Source: Halocynthiibacter styelae (GTDB lineage: Bacteria; Pseudomonadota; Alphaproteobacteria; Rhodobacterales; Rhodobacteraceae). From it: a DNA stretch of 64,000 nucleotides. The notes beneath the pieces were generated by a model. The model saw only the letters and a program-made list of their open reading frames with translations, was not told where the DNA came from and did no database searches. Shown here piece by piece: positions 44,506-52,872 of the stretch. The translations under genes and the position numbers were made by a program. The number at the start of each line of letters is the position of its first letter. The stretch's first letter is position 1. The stretch lies in the NCBI RefSeq assembly GCF_016123485.1, contig NZ_JADCKQ010000004.1, positions 248,001-312,000 of the forward strand, in the 5' to 3' direction.

Positions 44506-44918
44506 CCCGCCGTGAAATGCGCCACCACCTGACGACGGTGGGGCGCGTTACGGTGTTCAAACAGATACACACCCTGCCAGGTGCCCAGGACCATCTGTCC
44601 GGCAGTGACCGGAATATTCAGGCTGACAGGCATCATGGCGGCTTTGATATGGGCGGGCATATCATCCGGCCCTTCATAGGTATGCGTGAGATAGGACATG
44701 GACGGATCAGACGTCGGCGGCACAAGGCGGTGAAAGAAGTTCTGCAGATCTGTCTGCACCTCAGGGTCAGCGTTTTCCTGGATCAGCAGGCTGGCCGAAG
44801 TATGGCGCACAAACAGCGTCAGCAACCCATCGCCCTGCCCCGACAGCCAGCCCCGGATATCATCGGTAAATTCATAAAGACCCGGCCCATGGGTATGCAC
44901 CGTGAAACGGTTTTGCAT
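44502..44918 (-). CDS. YjbQ family (UPF0047) protein
   Basis: 138 residues from the ATG at 44918, which sits on the stop of the upstream gene (TGATG) and has GGAAAGG before it; a longer frame 13 codons upstream is unlikely. 'GLYEFTDDIRGWL', 'LTLFVRHTSASLLIQENADPEVQTDL' and 'GTWQGVYLFEHRNAPHRRQVVAHF' are the UPF0047 signatures. Some members have weak thiamine-phosphate-synthase activity. Its stop overlaps that of the convergent dehydrogenase gene by four bases. Confidence 0.9.
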   Translation of the reverse strand: MQNRFTVHTHGPGLYEFTDDIRGWLSGQGDGLLTLFVRHTSASLLIQENADPEVQTDLQNFFHRLVPPTSDPSMSYLTHTYEGPDDMPAHIKAAMMPVSLNIPVTAGQMVLGTWQGVYLFEHRNAPHRRQVVAHFTAG

Positions 44919-45430
44919 CACGGCCTTTCCACCCAAATATGTTGATTCAGATCCCATTTCTGACCATTGGCGATCTTCGCATCAGAAAAGGCGAAAATCC
45001 CGGCCTCCGAAAACAATATTGCGGGATCACAGGTCAGAGAGGCCAGAAGATCGGTCTCAGCCCCTTTTTCACGTACATTCACCCCGCCAGAGTGTTCGGT
45101 ATTTTCGGGGTCGCGCTGCACGCTCTGCCAGACGACGTATTCGACGTCATTATTAGTGAAAATCATCTCTTCCCAGATGGACCCGCCGACACCGGGCCAG
45201 GGGGTGACATCAACGTCGCGCAAGGGCGTGATCAATTCAAGTTCCGGCAGCTGATCCGGCGCGCCATAGACATAATACGCCTGCCCGTTCGCCGCACACA
45301 CGCTGAGAACACGATCGCGCCCCTCAATTTTGCAGGACAGCAGAACATCGGCAGCAAGCGGCGCAGACGGCCCGCAGGCAAGGGCTGGCCCCACACAGAG
45401 CGAAAAGGTCAGAGCAAGTAATTTTTTCAT
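44918..45430 (-). CDS. Hypothetical exported protein
   Basis: 170 residues from the ATG at 45430 (AAAGGA upstream). Signal peptide 'MKKLLALTFSLCVGPALACG', cut most likely after ALA; the Cys that follows is not in a good lipobox. The mature part has several Cys (after 'LLSC', 'LSVC', 'SLTC'), so disulfides are likely. No family recognised. It lies between the DCC-family gene, one base upstream, and yjbQ, which starts on its stop. Confidence 0.7.
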   Translation of the reverse strand: MKKLLALTFSLCVGPALACGPSAPLAADVLLSCKIEGRDRVLSVCAANGQAYYVYGAPDQLPELELITPLRDVDVTPWPGVGGSIWEEMIFTNNDVEYVVWQSVQRDPENTEHSGGVNVREKGAETDLLASLTCDPAILFSEAGIFAFSDAKIANGQKWDLNQHIWVERP

Positions 45431-45431
45431 T

Positions 45432-45875
45432 TCAAATCCTTTCAAAACCGCCCTCAATAAACCGGGCGCGCAGGTTGGCGTCAGGGATCATGCAGTGTTC
45501 ATGCCGCCCCCAAATGCGGTAGCGATTGCGGGCAACCCTCAGGTACAGCGGGGTCTTAAGCCAGCGCGGGGCATAAAGAATGGCCGCCGCGATGCGCCAG
45601 GGCCAGCCCAGATCGCGCATGGCGGCCGCGAATGCATCTGCATGGGTAAAGACCTGCCCGCGCGTCAGAACGAGGTTGGTTTCATAATCATCCGTTGGCA
45701 GGTTCAGCGCCTGATAGAGCTGTGTACCGAGATCAGATTGCGCGATGATGAAACGGAATTTCTGGTCTGTGTCGTGTTTCATCAGGAAGCGGAAAAACCC
45801 GGGACAGAGCACACATTCCCCGTCGAAAACAACGATAGGGTTGTCGGGCAGACTAAAGGCTCGGTGCAGGTCCAT
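45432..45875 (-). CDS. DCC-family (DUF393) thiol-disulfide oxidoreductase-like protein
   Basis: 147 residues with the N-terminal 'VFDGECVLCPGFFRFLMKHD' (D-G-x-C-x-x-C), the mark of the DCC family, then 'FRFIIAQSDLGTQLYQAL'. Thioredoxin-like redox activity is proposed for the family. It is first in the DCC-exported protein-yjbQ run. No clear ribosome site is seen before the ATG. Confidence 0.83.
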   Translation of the reverse strand: MDLHRAFSLPDNPIVVFDGECVLCPGFFRFLMKHDTDQKFRFIIAQSDLGTQLYQALNLPTDDYETNLVLTRGQVFTHADAFAAAMRDLGWPWRIAAAILYAPRWLKTPLYLRVARNRYRIWGRHEHCMIPDANLRARFIEGGFERI

Positions 45876-45915
45876 AGGGCTGAGTTAAGCGGGTTTTGTT
45901 GCGGAGTACAATAAA

Positions 45916-45978
45916 GGTTTGCGCCCGACCCGCCCATGGGGCGGGTCGGGCGCAAACCGGATCACGAGTGATCCGGTT
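45916..45978. repeat. Two overlapping perfect hairpins
   Basis: A stem of 18 perfect pairs (45916-45933 with 45941-45958, extended by two more around an atg loop) is followed by an 11-bp dyad aaccggatcac/gtgatccggtt (45955-45965 with 45968-45978). They share 45955-45958, so they cannot both form fully. On the minus strand the large hairpin is followed by ctttatt, so it can end transcription from the hypothetical gene at 45978-46460, whose stop codon it almost touches. Confidence 0.7.
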
Positions 45979-46460
45979 CAGTCGTTCACAAATTCCCAAT
46001 CCTTCAAATCTGCAACTACGGTATATCTTAGTAAATATGGGATATATTCCGAACTCCAGAATTCCATCTGCCTTGCGGATGCAGCCAGAAGGCTTGCCGC
46101 ACCTTGGGTATTGTCTTGATAACGCTCCCTGAACTGAGCAAATAACCTGTCATCAAAACAAAATGTTTCAGACTGAAAAGAAGGCACTAAGCGATCAATC
46201 CGGATATTTCCATACTGCCCTAAGACTATAAAATGATTGGCAGTATCACTACCCTGCCAAAGCTCTAGTTCTAATTCAACATTCTCCAAAGAATTGAACG
46301 TCATATTCCTAACTGTAATTTCGATGGGGCGCTCTGCGTCACAGACACTAAACCGTCCCTGATCTCCCCAAAGAACCGCGTGAACATAAACTCCCGAAAA
46401 CAGAAAGTAGCCAAATGTTGTAGCCAACGGCATAAAAAATAAGGGGAAATAATACTTCAT
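45978..46460 (-). CDS. Hypothetical membrane-anchored protein
   Basis: 160 residues from the ATG at 46460; the frame continues to 46532 with other possible starts, none with a good ribosome site. One N-terminal hydrophobic helix ('YYFPLFFMPLATTFGYFLFSGVYV') then a periplasmic-looking domain with two Cys (in 'FSVCDAERP' and 'SETFCFDD'). No family recognised. Its AT-rich composition differs from the neighbours, suggesting it is part of the adjacent acquired segment. Confidence 0.55.
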   Translation of the reverse strand: MKYYFPLFFMPLATTFGYFLFSGVYVHAVLWGDQGRFSVCDAERPIEITVRNMTFNSLENVELELELWQGSDTANHFIVLGQYGNIRIDRLVPSFQSETFCFDDRLFAQFRERYQDNTQGAASLLAASARQMEFWSSEYIPYLLRYTVVADLKDWEFVND

Positions 46461-46529
46461 GTTTTTCACAATGGTTCCGCAAACGAACAACTGACAAGTG
46501 TGGATTTTTGAAAATAATCGCATATAAAA

Positions 46530-46608
46530 CAATCACTTAAGGGCGTGCCGAGCGTCCCTTTTCTTTTTGCAGGACAATTAGACAGGTTGCAATAAAATCA
46601 ATCACTTA
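46530..46608. repeat. Direct repeats CAATCACTTA in the gap before the HTH gene
   Basis: Two identical 10-mers (46530-46539 and 46599-46608), each preceded by an A-rich run, 69 bases apart. Between them is an imperfect hairpin (about 46538-46560) followed by ttttcttttt, which looks like a plus-strand terminator with no gene upstream. Possible recombinase or regulator sites. Confidence 0.4.
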
Positions 46609-46682
46609 TCAGATCGTTATATCGGTTGGCGGCGACAAGAGCGCGACAACAGGCTGACTGGACTTCACCAGAGGAGAACGCC

Positions 46683-46880
46683 ATGACAGAGGCAAATCTG
46701 CTCTATGGGGCGGGGGCAATCGCTACCCACCTCGGAATGACAGCAACGCAGATTTATCACCTGCCTAAGATCGGCAACCTGCCGACTTTCAAAATCGGCG
46801 CGAAGGTCTGCGCACATAAAGCAAAACTCAACACTTGGCTGGAAAAGCAGGCAGGCGGCGACGCAACAAGCACGGGATAA
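46683..46880 (+). CDS. Excisionase-like helix-turn-helix DNA-binding protein
   Basis: 65 residues from the ATG at 46683 (AGAGGAG upstream). 'LYGAGAIATHLGMTATQIYHLPKIGNLPTFKIGAKVCAHKAKLNTWLEKQ' is a MerR/Xis-type winged HTH that would bind DNA and select entries with a C-terminal 'TWLEKQ' helix. It probably acts with the recombinase of the same element. Confidence 0.75.
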   Translation: MTEANLLYGAGAIATHLGMTATQIYHLPKIGNLPTFKIGAKVCAHKAKLNTWLEKQAGGDATSTG

Positions 46881-46885
46881 TTTGA

Positions 46886-47332
46886 ATGGGCCGCGACAAG
46901 CGAAACGAAAAGCTGTCTGGCTTTGTGCCCTTGTTGTTTCGCACAACGGACGCGCCCGCATGGGTTGCCCTGAATGTCTATGCAAAGGCGCTGTTCCCTA
47001 TGATGAAGAAGCGGGCGGGGCCACACGGCTCACAGAATGGCAAATTCAGCCTGTCAGTGCGTGAGGCGGCGGAATACCTCGGATGTAGCAAGGACACGGC
47101 GACACGGGCCATGCACGAGCTACAGGCCAAAGGGTTCGCGTTCCCGGTACGTGTCGGGGCATTGGGGGCGCAAGGTTTAGGCAACGCCTCGGAATGGCGT
47201 GTGACTGACACGGCGACACCAGATCGCAAGCCCGCAACCTGCGAGTTTCTGCAATGGCAACCGGGGCAGGAATACCCGGTCAAAAGAGGCAAAAGGCCAC
47301 CAAAAAAAACAAAACCCTGTCCTACGAGGTAG
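46886..47332 (+). CDS. Winged-helix protein of the integrative element
   Basis: 148 residues. An N-terminal part with 'FVPLLFRTTDAPAWVALNVYAKALFPMMKKRAG' and a central HTH 'FSLSVREAAEYLGCSKDTATRAMHELQAKGF', then a Lys/Pro-rich tail. Similar proteins accompany excisionase-like genes in proteobacterial islands and look like replication or plasmid-control proteins. No catalytic motif. 5 bases after the HTH gene. A perfect palindrome covers its stop codon. Confidence 0.65.
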   Translation: MGRDKRNEKLSGFVPLLFRTTDAPAWVALNVYAKALFPMMKKRAGPHGSQNGKFSLSVREAAEYLGCSKDTATRAMHELQAKGFAFPVRVGALGAQGLGNASEWRVTDTATPDRKPATCEFLQWQPGQEYPVKRGKRPPKKTKPCPTR

Positions 47333-47389
47333 GACGTTTGGGCCATTTTCGGGCCTGAGCCTGTCCGACTGGTAGGACACTCTAAGAGT
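47319..47389. repeat. Related palindromes GTCCTAC-NNN-GTAGGAC before the integrase
   Basis: Perfect 7-bp dyad gtcctac-gag-gtaggac (47319-47335), and 28 bases further an imperfect copy gtcc-gactg-gtaggac (47363-47378) followed at once by actct-a-agagt (47379-47389). The repeated half-site suggests binding sites for one of the element's DNA-binding proteins. Confidence 0.6.
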
Positions 47390-47467
47390 CTCCATAGGTA
47401 CGGGACACAAAAGCACAGCGCGACAATCCAGTAATAATCCTAAATCCGGCATGTTGAACAAAGGGCA

Positions 47468-48526
47468 TTGCCCAGCGCGGGCAGTGAAGACAGCACCAGT
47501 TCAAACAAATGCAATGGCTCGACTATGGACGGGATAGGTTACATCAACGATGCGTTTGCTCAGTTACGTGTCTCTGAAATTACAGCCGAAATGGTACAGA
47601 CTTTTCTTAGCGATTTGTCGGAAAGTCTTTCTGGAAATACCGTGCGTGGCTTGTTCAGCAAGTTAAGGGTTGTCTTGGATCTGGCACTGAAACGCGGCTG
47701 GCTCAAAGTCGATCCATTGGCTGGCCATCGAATATCTTTGCCGCCAAAAGAACGCCGGGAAGCTTTTCCAGACCGTGGCCAGATCGGAAAAATTCTTGAG
47801 TTTGTAAATTCCAATGACCACTTAAACCAAAAGACCTGTGCGGTTTTGCTTCGGCGCGTTTATTTTAATTTGGCAATTTTTGCAGGCTTGCGTTCTGGAG
47901 AAATTGGGACGCTTGAATGGGATGCAGTCGACCTTGACACTGACACAATAACCGTGCGGCAAAGTTGCTCAAAAATTGATGGGATAACTAAGCCAAAAAC
48001 TAAAGCGGGCAACCGCAAAGTTCCTATGTCGGGCCGGATCAAAGCTGCCTTGCTGGAGATGCTTGCCTATCAACAACTTCAAGCCAAAACCATGGCAGAT
48101 GCCACCAGCCCGAATAATAAGAGTTGGCTTATCAATTATCGGTGGAAATATGGAATGACGCCAGACCTGGACGCACCACGCAAAGGGTTGATATTCAAGC
48201 GCGGTGCGCAGGGCCTATTCCATGCTGAAAAAATTAGGCAGGGGCTTTACATGCCTGTGATGGAAGCTTTGGGCATGACCGGTGAAGGTAAACCGGATTT
48301 TCCACCGCACTCATTGCGCCATGCCGCTGCAAGTTTGTTCATCGAAGCCGCGGTGCAACCGATGTATCTTAAAACCATTATGGGCCATGGCTCGATCATG
48401 ATCACGTATGACGTTTATGGGCATTTGTTTCCGACCGATAACAGCCTGCGAGATGCAATCGCGCAAATTGGGGCCACCTTTGACGCGACAACAGAGCGAC
48501 AACGCAACTTAAGTGCCTGCAATTAA
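47468..48526 (+). CDS. Tyrosine recombinase/integrase, N-terminally truncated
   Basis: Up to 352 residues; the start is uncertain (TTG at 47468 or ATG at 47525, neither with a ribosome site). Catalytic residues are present: Arg in 'FAGLRSGEIGTLEW', Lys in 'KTKAGNRKVPM', 'PHSLRHAAASL' (H-x-x-R), 'IMGHGSIMITYDVYGHL' (His and Tyr). The core-binding domain begins abruptly at 'INDAFAQLRVSEITAEMV', and the ~90-residue arm-binding domain usual in this type is missing and not found in other frames just upstream. The protein may be inactive or use a different start. Confidence 0.75.
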   Translation: MPSAGSEDSTSSNKCNGSTMDGIGYINDAFAQLRVSEITAEMVQTFLSDLSESLSGNTVRGLFSKLRVVLDLALKRGWLKVDPLAGHRISLPPKERREAFPDRGQIGKILEFVNSNDHLNQKTCAVLLRRVYFNLAIFAGLRSGEIGTLEWDAVDLDTDTITVRQSCSKIDGITKPKTKAGNRKVPMSGRIKAALLEMLAYQQLQAKTMADATSPNNKSWLINYRWKYGMTPDLDAPRKGLIFKRGAQGLFHAEKIRQGLYMPVMEALGMTGEGKPDFPPHSLRHAAASLFIEAAVQPMYLKTIMGHGSIMITYDVYGHLFPTDNSLRDAIAQIGATFDATTERQRNLSACN

Positions 48527-48549
48527 ATTGAAAAATAATACTCAAAACA

Positions 48550-48576
48550 AAAACGCCCCCTTGCGGGGGCGTTTTG
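48550..48576. terminator. Bidirectional terminator between integrase and rpoD
   Basis: 11-bp stem (48550-48560 with 48565-48575, aaaacgccccc/gggggcgtttt), 4-nt loop, A/T-rich on both sides. It is 5 bases from the rpoD stop codon. Confidence 0.88.
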
Positions 48577-48580
48577 AAAA

Positions 48581-50563
48581 TTACTGATCAAGGAATGACC
48601 GCAGTTTGCGGCTTCTGCTTGGATGCTTCAGTTTTCGCAGCGCCTTCGCCTCAATCTGACGGATCCGTTCGCGGGTTACCGAGAACTGCTGACCGACTTC
48701 TTCCAGGGTGTGGTCGGTGTTCATGCCGATGCCAAAGCGCATCCGCAGCACACGTTCCTCACGCGGGGTGAGGGAAGACAACACGCGGGTTGTGGTTTCT
48801 TTCAGGTTTTCCTGAATGGCAGAATCCAGCGGCAGAACTGCGTTTTTGTCTTCGATGAAATCGCCAAGCTGTGAATCTTCCTCGTCGCCAATTGGCGTTT
48901 CCAGAGAGATCGGCTCTTTCGCGATCTTCATCACTTTGCGCACTTTTTCCAAAGGCATCTGCAGCTTTTCTGCCAATTCCTCAGGTGTCGGTTCACGGCC
49001 GATTTCATGCAGCATCTGACGACCGGTGCGCACAAGTTTGTTAATGGTTTCAATCATATGCACAGGAATACGGATGGTCCGCGCCTGATCCGCGATGGAA
49101 CGGGTGATCGCCTGACGGATCCACCAGGTCGCATAAGTAGAGAATTTGTAACCACGGCGATATTCGAACTTATCCACCGCCTTCATCAGGCCGATGTTAC
49201 CTTCCTGAATGAGATCCAGGAACTGCAGGCCACGGTTGGTGTATTTCTTGGCGATGGAAATCACGAGACGCAGGTTGGCTTCGACCATTTCTTTCTTGGC
49301 CTGACGCGCTTCTTTTTCGCCCTTCTGAACCTGTTGCACGATGCGACGGTATTCAGAAATATCAAGACCAACATACTGACCAACCTGGGCCATATCGGAA
49401 CGCAGTTCTTCGATTTTGCCTTCGGAACGTTCCATCAGCGCCTGCCAGCCACGGCCCGGCTTTTCTTTCATCTCATCAAGCCAGGTCGGATCAAGTTCAC
49501 GACCACGATAAGCTTCGATGAATTCGCGACGGTTGATGCGCGCCTGATCCGCCAGTTTTACCATGTTGCTGTCGATAGACATGATACGACGGTTGATGCC
49601 GTAAAGCTGGTCAATCAGCGCTTCAATACGGCCATTGTGCAGGTGCAGTTCATTCACCAGTTCCACGATCTCAGAGCGCAGCTTCTGATATTTATCTTCT
49701 TCTTTCTTAGAGAAGCTTTCATCTTCATTCAGGGTCGCGGAGATCCGCAGATCCTGCATGTCAGAAAGCAGCGCAAAGTCACGCGCGATCAGGTCAAGCG
49801 TTTCGAGAACCTTCGGCTTCAGGGCCGCTTCCATGGCCGCAAGCGACATGTTGGCCTGATCATCGTCGTCATCGTCGTCATCATTGTTCAGGATCGGATT
49901 GCCGTCGGCATCGACCTCTGGTTCAGATGATTTTTTCTCGGGCTTGGCCGCGCCATCAACGTTGACGGCGGGAACCACCGGTTCATCTTCTTCGTCATCA
50001 CCCATCTGATCGCCGAAGGTGGTTTCCAGATCGATCACATCGCGCAGCAGAATGTCTTCGGACAGAAGTTCGTCACGCCAGATGGTGATCGCCTGAAATG
50101 TCAGCGGGCTTTCACAAAGCCCGAGGATCATTGTTTTGCGGCCGGCTTCAATCCGTTTCGCAATCGCGATCTCACCTTCGCGGGACAGCAGCTCAACAGA
50201 GCCCATCTCACGCAGATACATCCGCACAGGATCGTCGGTGCGATCCAGCTTTTCGGTGCCGGTTTCAGCCAGGGCAACTTCGCGGTTGCCGGCAGTTGTC
50301 ACCAGTTCGGTTGCGCCTTTGTCTTCTTCTTCTTCCTCATCCTCAATGATGTTGATACCCATTTCGGACAGCATCGACATCACATCTTCGATTTGCTCAG
50401 AAGACACCTGTTCAGGTGGCAGAACCTGGTTCAGCTGGTCGTAGGTGATGTAACCTTTTTCACGCGCTTCAGCGATCATCTTTTTGACCGCAGCCTGGCT
50501 CATATCAAGCGTATGGGCGTTTTCCTTATCGGATGACTTCTGGTCGGTGTCTTTAGCGGCCAT
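48581..50563 (-). CDS. rpoD: RNA polymerase primary sigma factor RpoD (sigma-70)
   Basis: 660 residues from the ATG at 50563 (AGGGAG upstream). Region 1.1 near the start, an acidic insert (runs of Asp at about 50340 and 49870), region 1.2 '[32 protein letters not shown]', region 2 '[57 protein letters not shown]' in shape, and region 4 '[17 protein letters not shown]'. The housekeeping sigma factor. It lies 156 bases downstream of dnaG, as in the classical macromolecular-synthesis operon, without rpsU. Confidence 0.97.
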   Translation of the reverse strand: MAAKDTDQKSSDKENAHTLDMSQAAVKKMIAEAREKGYITYDQLNQVLPPEQVSSEQIEDVMSMLSEMGINIIEDEEEEEDKGATELVTTAGNREVALAETGTEKLDRTDDPVRMYLREMGSVELLSREGEIAIAKRIEAGRKTMILGLCESPLTFQAITIWRDELLSEDILLRDVIDLETTFGDQMGDDEEDEPVVPAVNVDGAAKPEKKSSEPEVDADGNPILNNDDDDDDDDQANMSLAAMEAALKPKVLETLDLIARDFALLSDMQDLRISATLNEDESFSKKEEDKYQKLRSEIVELVNELHLHNGRIEALIDQLYGINRRIMSIDSNMVKLADQARINRREFIEAYRGRELDPTWLDEMKEKPGRGWQALMERSEGKIEELRSDMAQVGQYVGLDISEYRRIVQQVQKGEKEARQAKKEMVEANLRLVISIAKKYTNRGLQFLDLIQEGNIGLMKAVDKFEYRRGYKFSTYATWWIRQAITRSIADQARTIRIPVHMIETINKLVRTGRQMLHEIGREPTPEELAEKLQMPLEKVRKVMKIAKEPISLETPIGDEEDSQLGDFIEDKNAVLPLDSAIQENLKETTTRVLSSLTPREERVLRMRFGIGMNTDHTLEEVGQQFSVTRERIRQIEAKALRKLKHPSRSRKLRSFLDQ

Positions 50564-50719
50564 GTGGGCTCCCTGAAAGTGCTGCGAACGCAAAAACGGC
50601 CCGGTGAAAAGGCCGTCGGTGCGATCAAATGATTCGCTTATTCCGAATCAATCCTGTGAAGCGATGATTCGCAAGGTGTTTACCGCGATTAATTTACGCT
50701 TTCCTAACCACAGAGGGCG

Positions 50720-52708
50720 TCAGCGACGGTTTTTTGGGTTTTCGAAGACAATATTTGCAAAAAGCTTGTCCCGATGTTTCAGTTCATCACGCGAGAGTGC
50801 CATACCGTTGTTAGCAGTGTGGTACTCTGCCTTATCCTCAGTTTCGCCTCTCTGCGCACGGTTCATGGCCTCGGATGCCTGGGCCAGACGCCAGGTCAGA
50901 CCTTCATCCACAATATCCGCGGTGATATCTTCTTCAGCTTCCTCAACCTCAAGCCCCTGCCCTTCTTTCGCAGCAAGCTTGGCAAGTTCCATTCCAAACG
51001 CATCGCGCAGATCAAAGGATGTGCTTTTCTCAAGAATGCGCCGCGCCAGATTAACATGGGTGTGCGACCCGGCCTGTTCAAGGATCATCGGGTCAATCTC
51101 TGATTCCACCCGTTCCATCAGGTCATCCGGCCTGTCAGCGTAATCCTGTGCATGGTGTAACAGGCTGTTTTTTAACACTTCATGCGCATCAGATGAAAAC
51201 TGCATCCGTTCAAGCTGTGACAGTGCGGCAAGGACAAGTTCCGGGCGTTTCAACCCGACAACCAGCAGCATGGCCTCGCGCATGCTGCGGGTGATAGGGC
51301 TGGCGTTCTTCGTCGCCAGGAAACTGTCTTTGGCGCTTTTGGAAGGACGCGGGGCAATATTATTGCCGAATTTCCCACCAGGTCGGAAAACGTTATTCGG
51401 CTTCCAGTCGTTTTGTTTGCGTTGCGGACGGAACAGCTGAAAACGGCGATCACGCAATTCCTGGCTGTAGTGGAATTTCAGGTTTTCATCCTGAATTTTT
51501 GCCACGGCATCCGCAAAGGCTTTGTCCAGCGCGGCCTTGCGTTCGGGGCTGTCAAAGACCTTGCCTTCAATCTCACGCTGCCAGAGTAGTTCGACCATTG
51601 GCTGAGCATTATCAATAAGTTGCTGCATGGCAGCCGCGCCTTTGGCCTTCAGCAGATCATCCGGATCCTGGCCTTCTGGCATGATGACAAAGCGCAGGCT
51701 TTTGCCCGCTTCCAGCAGGGGCAGCGCGAGGTCGACCAGGCGCATTGCAGCGCGTTGACCGGCGGTGTCACCGTCAAGGGTGATGATCGGTTCCGGTGAA
51801 ATGCGCCAGAGCATCTGCAACTGGTTTTCGGTGATCGCAGTACCAAGCGGGGCAACGCAGGCGGTGAAACCGGCCTCAGCGAGGGCGATTACATCCATGT
51901 AACCTTCGGCCACCAGCAGGGGTTGCCCTTTGCCAGCCGCTTCGCGTGCGGCACGGACGTTGAACAGGCTGCGGCCTTTATCGAATAGAACAGTTTCAGG
52001 CGAATTCAGATACTTAGCGCGTGCATTCGGATCCAGGGAACGGCCACCAAAGGCAATGGCATGGCCCCGGTGATCGCGGATCGGAAAGATAATGCGGCCC
52101 CGAAAACGGTCATAAGGCGCGCCGCCGCCATCAGGGCGGGCACAAAGTCCGGCATCAATAATCAACTGATCATCCACGCCTTTATCGCGCAGATGTTGCA
52201 GCATCGCCTGACGCACATCGGGGGCATAACCAATTTCCCAACGATCCTGCGCAGCTTCGCTAAGCCCCCGTTTTTCAAGATATTTTCGCGACTCTGCACC
52301 CTGGTTTGTACGCAGTTGTAGACGGAAAAACTGCACGGCCTGTTCCATCACAGCGGCAAGCAATGTGCGCCGATCGGCCTTTTCCTGGGCGCGCGGATCG
52401 CGCTGGGGCATGGTCATTCCGGCTTCACGGGCGAGGATTTCGACCGATTCCATAAAGCCGACATTTTCGGTTTCCTGGACAAAGGAAATCGCGTCACCCT
52501 TGGCATGACACCCAAAGCAGTAATAAAAGCCCTTCTGATCATCTACATGAAAAGACGCGCTTTTTTCCTGATGGAAGGGGCACGGCGCCCACATATCGCC
52601 CTTGCCCTGATTGGACTTTCGCGGATCCCACATGACCTTACGCCCGACCACCTGCGAGAGCGAGGTGCGGGTGCGCAATTCATCGAGAAAACCGTGGGGC
52701 AGGCTCAT
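50720..52708 (-). CDS. dnaG: DNA primase
   Basis: 662 residues. N-terminal CHC2 zinc finger ('CPFHQEKSASFHVDDQKGFYYCFGCHAKGD', about 41-70), the DnaG catalytic core ('RFRGRIIFPIRDHRGHAIAFGGR'), TOPRIM ('LLVAEGYMDVIALAEAGF' and 'ITLDGDTAGQRAA'), and a C-terminal helicase-binding region. It makes primers for replication. Four 11-bp repeats that resemble DnaA boxes lie 84-127 bases upstream of the start. Confidence 0.96.
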   Translation of the reverse strand: MSLPHGFLDELRTRTSLSQVVGRKVMWDPRKSNQGKGDMWAPCPFHQEKSASFHVDDQKGFYYCFGCHAKGDAISFVQETENVGFMESVEILAREAGMTMPQRDPRAQEKADRRTLLAAVMEQAVQFFRLQLRTNQGAESRKYLEKRGLSEAAQDRWEIGYAPDVRQAMLQHLRDKGVDDQLIIDAGLCARPDGGGAPYDRFRGRIIFPIRDHRGHAIAFGGRSLDPNARAKYLNSPETVLFDKGRSLFNVRAAREAAGKGQPLLVAEGYMDVIALAEAGFTACVAPLGTAITENQLQMLWRISPEPIITLDGDTAGQRAAMRLVDLALPLLEAGKSLRFVIMPEGQDPDDLLKAKGAAAMQQLIDNAQPMVELLWQREIEGKVFDSPERKAALDKAFADAVAKIQDENLKFHYSQELRDRRFQLFRPQRKQNDWKPNNVFRPGGKFGNNIAPRPSKSAKDSFLATKNASPITRSMREAMLLVVGLKRPELVLAALSQLERMQFSSDAHEVLKNSLLHHAQDYADRPDDLMERVESEIDPMILEQAGSHTHVNLARRILEKSTSFDLRDAFGMELAKLAAKEGQGLEVEEAEEDITADIVDEGLTWRLAQASEAMNRAQRGETEDKAEYHTANNGMALSRDELKHRDKLFANIVFENPKNRR

Positions 52709-52791
52709 GTCGGGTCACTATCCGGGCGTTGATCGGACGTCAGTATCCCCGATCTGCCCCCCGCTGTCGAGAGGGGCAAATGGGGTGAATA

Positions 52792-52835
52792 TCGCATACA
52801 CAATCCATGCACATCCTATGCACACTTTATGCATA
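52792..52835. promoter_or_regulatory. Four tandem 11-bp repeats, DnaA-box-like, upstream of dnaG
   Basis: Contiguous 11-mers tcgcatacaca, atccatgcaca, tcctatgcaca, ctttatgcata (52792-52835). The last nine bases of each compare with the DnaA box TTWTNCACA at 7 to 8 of 9 positions (e.g. ctatgcaca). The spacing is one helical turn. They lie between the soxG end and the dnaG start, where the dnaG promoter should be. Confidence 0.6.
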
Positions 52836-52872
52836 TCACGCGCGCGGCAGTTTCAGACCCTGTTAAGGCCCG

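Larger units (their letters stand above)
45978..48540. mobile_element. Small integrative-element remnant inserted beside rpoD
   Basis: The segment is AT-richer than both flanks and holds a hypothetical membrane protein, an excisionase-like HTH protein, a winged-helix protein and a tyrosine recombinase that lacks an N-terminal domain. It abuts the rpoD terminator. No tRNA target or convincing pair of attachment repeats was found, so the ends are approximate. Confidence 0.55.

Noticed and set aside
46639-48505. cgcgacaacag near 46643 and again near 48483 as att direct repeats of the island
   Set aside because: The shared 11-mer lies inside the integrase coding end on one side and is short; no duplicated longer core supports it as an attachment site.
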